Shown one piece after another: positions 5,274 through 6,607 of a DNA stretch of 6,607 bases (the stretch's first letter is position 1; every line of letters starts with the position of its first letter). Under the pieces are notes generated by a model. It worked only from the letters and a program-made list of their open reading frames with translations. It made no database searches and was not told the DNA's origin. The stretch comes from Cyanobacteria bacterium UBA11153 (GTDB lineage: Bacteria; Cyanobacteriota; Cyanobacteriia; Cyanobacteriales; Coleofasciculaceae). The translations under genes were made by a program, and so were the position numbers. The stretch is taken from assembly GCA_003511885.1 (NCBI GenBank), contig DOIX01000095.1:1-6607 (forward strand), read 5' to 3'.

Positions 5274-6557
5274 ATGCTGCCAGTCAAACAAGCGGAATCA
5301 ATTATCTTAGATAGCGTACAATCTCTGGATCCAGAATTAGATACTGAAGTTGCAGAATTATCATCTGCTACGGGAAGAATTTTAGCTTCATCCGTTACCA
5401 GTCAATTAGATTTTCCTCACTGGGATAATTCGGCGATGGATGGCTATGCTGTGCGTTATATAGATGTCCAATTTTGCCATAGTCAACAACCAGCAATCTT
5501 AGACATAGTGGCAGAAATTCCGGCAGGCTATCAACCTCAAGTGTCCATTCAATCTGGTGAAGCTGCTCGTATTTTTACAGGTGGGGTGATGCCAGAGGGG
5601 GCAGATACGGTGGTGATGCAGGAAGATACGAAAAGGGAAGAGAATCGGGTTTTTATCTTCCAATCTCCCAAACCTCAAGCTTGTGTCCGTCATCGAGCTT
5701 CATTTTACCATGCTGGAGAACCTCTCCTCAATCCGGGAATCGTCCTCAATGCACCAGAAATTGCCATATTAGCAGCAGCCCAATGTACGGAATTAACTGT
5801 ATATCGCCGCCCGAAAGTAGCAATTCTCTCTACAGGTGATGAATTGGTAACACCGGATCAACCTTTACAACCAGGACAAATAGTTGATTCTAATCAGTAT
5901 GCTTTGGCTGCTTGGGTGAGATTGTGTGGGGGAATACCGAAAGTACGAGGTATTGTCGGCGACAATCCAGAGAAGCTAAAAAATGCGATCGCAGAAGCTA
6001 TCCTAGCGGCTGATATTGTTCTCTCTACAGGTGGCGTTTCGGTGGGAGATTACGATTATGTCGATCGCATTTTAGCTGAATTAGGTGCTGAGATTCACAT
6101 CCATTCTGTTGCCATTAAACCTGGTAAACCCCTAACTTTCGCTACTCTTCCTCCTTCCTTAACTGCCTCTTCGATTCAGGGGCACAAACAGAGATCTCAT
6201 CACCCTGTATTATATTTCGGCATACCAGGGAATCCTGTATCTGCCCTCGTCAGTTGTTGGCGGTTTGTCCAACCCGCGTTAAGGAAACTTTCTGGCTTAC
6301 CGCCAGAATTATGGGAACCAATGTTTGTCAATGCGATCGCAATTCAGGATCTTCATGGAGATGGACGTAAAGAATGCTATCTTTCAGGACGTTTACGCTT
6401 GGTCAAGGGTGGTTACGAATTCGAGCTGGCTGGTGGTAGTCACAGTTCGGGTAATTTAATCAATTTAGCACAAACAACTGGTCTTGCGGTTGTGCCTGTC
6501 GGTCAAACTTTTATTCCAGCAGGGGAATCTGTACAAGTTTTAATAGTTGACAGTTGA
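5274..6557 (+). CDS. moeA: Molybdopterin molybdenumtransferase MoeA
   Basis: MoeA inserts molybdate into adenylylated molybdopterin, the last common step of molybdenum cofactor synthesis, in the cytoplasm. In cyanobacteria the cofactor serves nitrate reductase and similar enzymes. At 427 residues it is slightly longer than E. coli MoeA (411). Domains I/II (about 1-175) carry DFPHWDNSAMDGYAV (46-60) with the conserved Asp of MDGYA, and FTGGVMPEGADTVVMQED (101-118). Domain III (about 179-335), the molybdopterin-binding fold, carries LSTGDELV (185-192), DIVLSTGGVSVGDYDYV (247-263), KPGKPLTFATL (282-292) and FGIPGNPVSALVSCW (315-329). A polar insertion at about 293-311 sits between two of these motifs. 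Domain IV (about 345-425) includes GSHSSGNLINLAQTTGLAV. The ATG at 5274 has no clear Shine-Dalgarno sequence but gives the standard N-terminus. The last codons and the TGA stop lie inside a heptamer repeat array. Confidence 0.96.
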   Translation: MLPVKQAESIILDSVQSLDPELDTEVAELSSATGRILASSVTSQLDFPHWDNSAMDGYAVRYIDVQFCHSQQPAILDIVAEIPAGYQPQVSIQSGEAARIFTGGVMPEGADTVVMQEDTKREENRVFIFQSPKPQACVRHRASFYHAGEPLLNPGIVLNAPEIAILAAAQCTELTVYRRPKVAILSTGDELVTPDQPLQPGQIVDSNQYALAAWVRLCGGIPKVRGIVGDNPEKLKNAIAEAILAADIVLSTGGVSVGDYDYVDRILAELGAEIHIHSVAIKPGKPLTFATLPPSLTASSIQGHKQRSHHPVLYFGIPGNPVSALVSCWRFVQPALRKLSGLPPELWEPMFVNAIAIQDLHGDGRKECYLSGRLRLVKGGYEFELAGGSHSSGNLINLAQTTGLAVVPVGQTFIPAGESVQVLIVDS

Positions 6558-6607
6558 TAGTTGACAGTTGATGGGTACTCAGATTTCCTTCCTGTCAACT
6601 GTCCATT
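6544..6607 (+). repeat. Composite heptamer/hairpin element at the 3' end of moeA (copy B, cut by the window end)
   Basis: Four heptamers of consensus YAGTTGA occupy 6544-6571, and the second ends with the moeA TGA stop (6555-6557). The 30-nt core at 6572-6601 matches the reverse complement of 1481-1510 at 27 of 30 positions, and the following TCCATT also matches. In RNA, CAGTTGATGG (6565-6574) can pair with CTGTCAACTG (6592-6601) as a 10-bp stem with two G-U pairs and a 17-nt loop, the same geometry as copy A. Orientation relative to the gene is the same in both copies. No T-run is visible before the window ends, so a terminator role is unproven. Confidence 0.75.

Overview
The window is chromosomal DNA of a cyanobacterium, probably a filamentous one. 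Eight perfect copies of the octamer GCGATCGC (the HIP1 site, strongly over-represented in cyanobacteria) lie in 6.6 kb, where chance predicts about one per 65 kb. The ribosomal proteins, RNase II-family protein and MoeA are all of recognisably cyanobacterial type, and most intergenic gaps carry 7-bp tandem repeats like the short tandemly repeated repetitive (STRR) sequences known from filamentous cyanobacteria. These family and lineage calls come from reading the translations, not from a database search.

Layout. (1) 134-1075, plus strand: an integral membrane transporter of the AEC (auxin efflux carrier-like) family, flanked by two near-identical 17-bp direct repeats (1-17 and 1078-1094). (2) 1076-1528: a 453-bp gap with a possible decayed coding fragment and a composite heptamer/hairpin element at its right edge. 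(3) 5017 down to 1529, minus strand: four genes in the order RDD membrane protein, rpmG (L33), rpsR (S18), RNase II-family exoribonuclease. They could form one operon or overlapping transcripts. The rpmG-rpsR pairing is also the plastid gene order. The rpmG-rpsR gap (252 bp) is filled by three heptamer arrays arranged as a long imperfect inverted repeat, and the 202-bp exoribonuclease leader contains several inverted repeats. (4) 5018-5273: the divergent intergenic region between the RDD gene and moeA, holding a 27-bp tandem duplication and a candidate -10 box. (5) 5274-6557, plus strand: moeA, complete, for molybdenum cofactor synthesis.

The most distinctive observation is a dispersed element found twice, once at the 3' end of the exoribonuclease gene and once at the 3' end of moeA. 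Both copies have the same orientation relative to their gene, both overlap the stop codon, and both share a 30-nt core (27/30 identical). In each, the sense RNA can form a 10-bp stem with a 17-nt loop, and the differences between the two stems keep pairing only in the sense strand. This looks like a mobile or amplified 3'-end RNA element. I see no defence system, CRISPR array, transposase gene, tRNA or rRNA. The protein-coding content is ordinary housekeeping and the novelty, if any, lies in the repeats.
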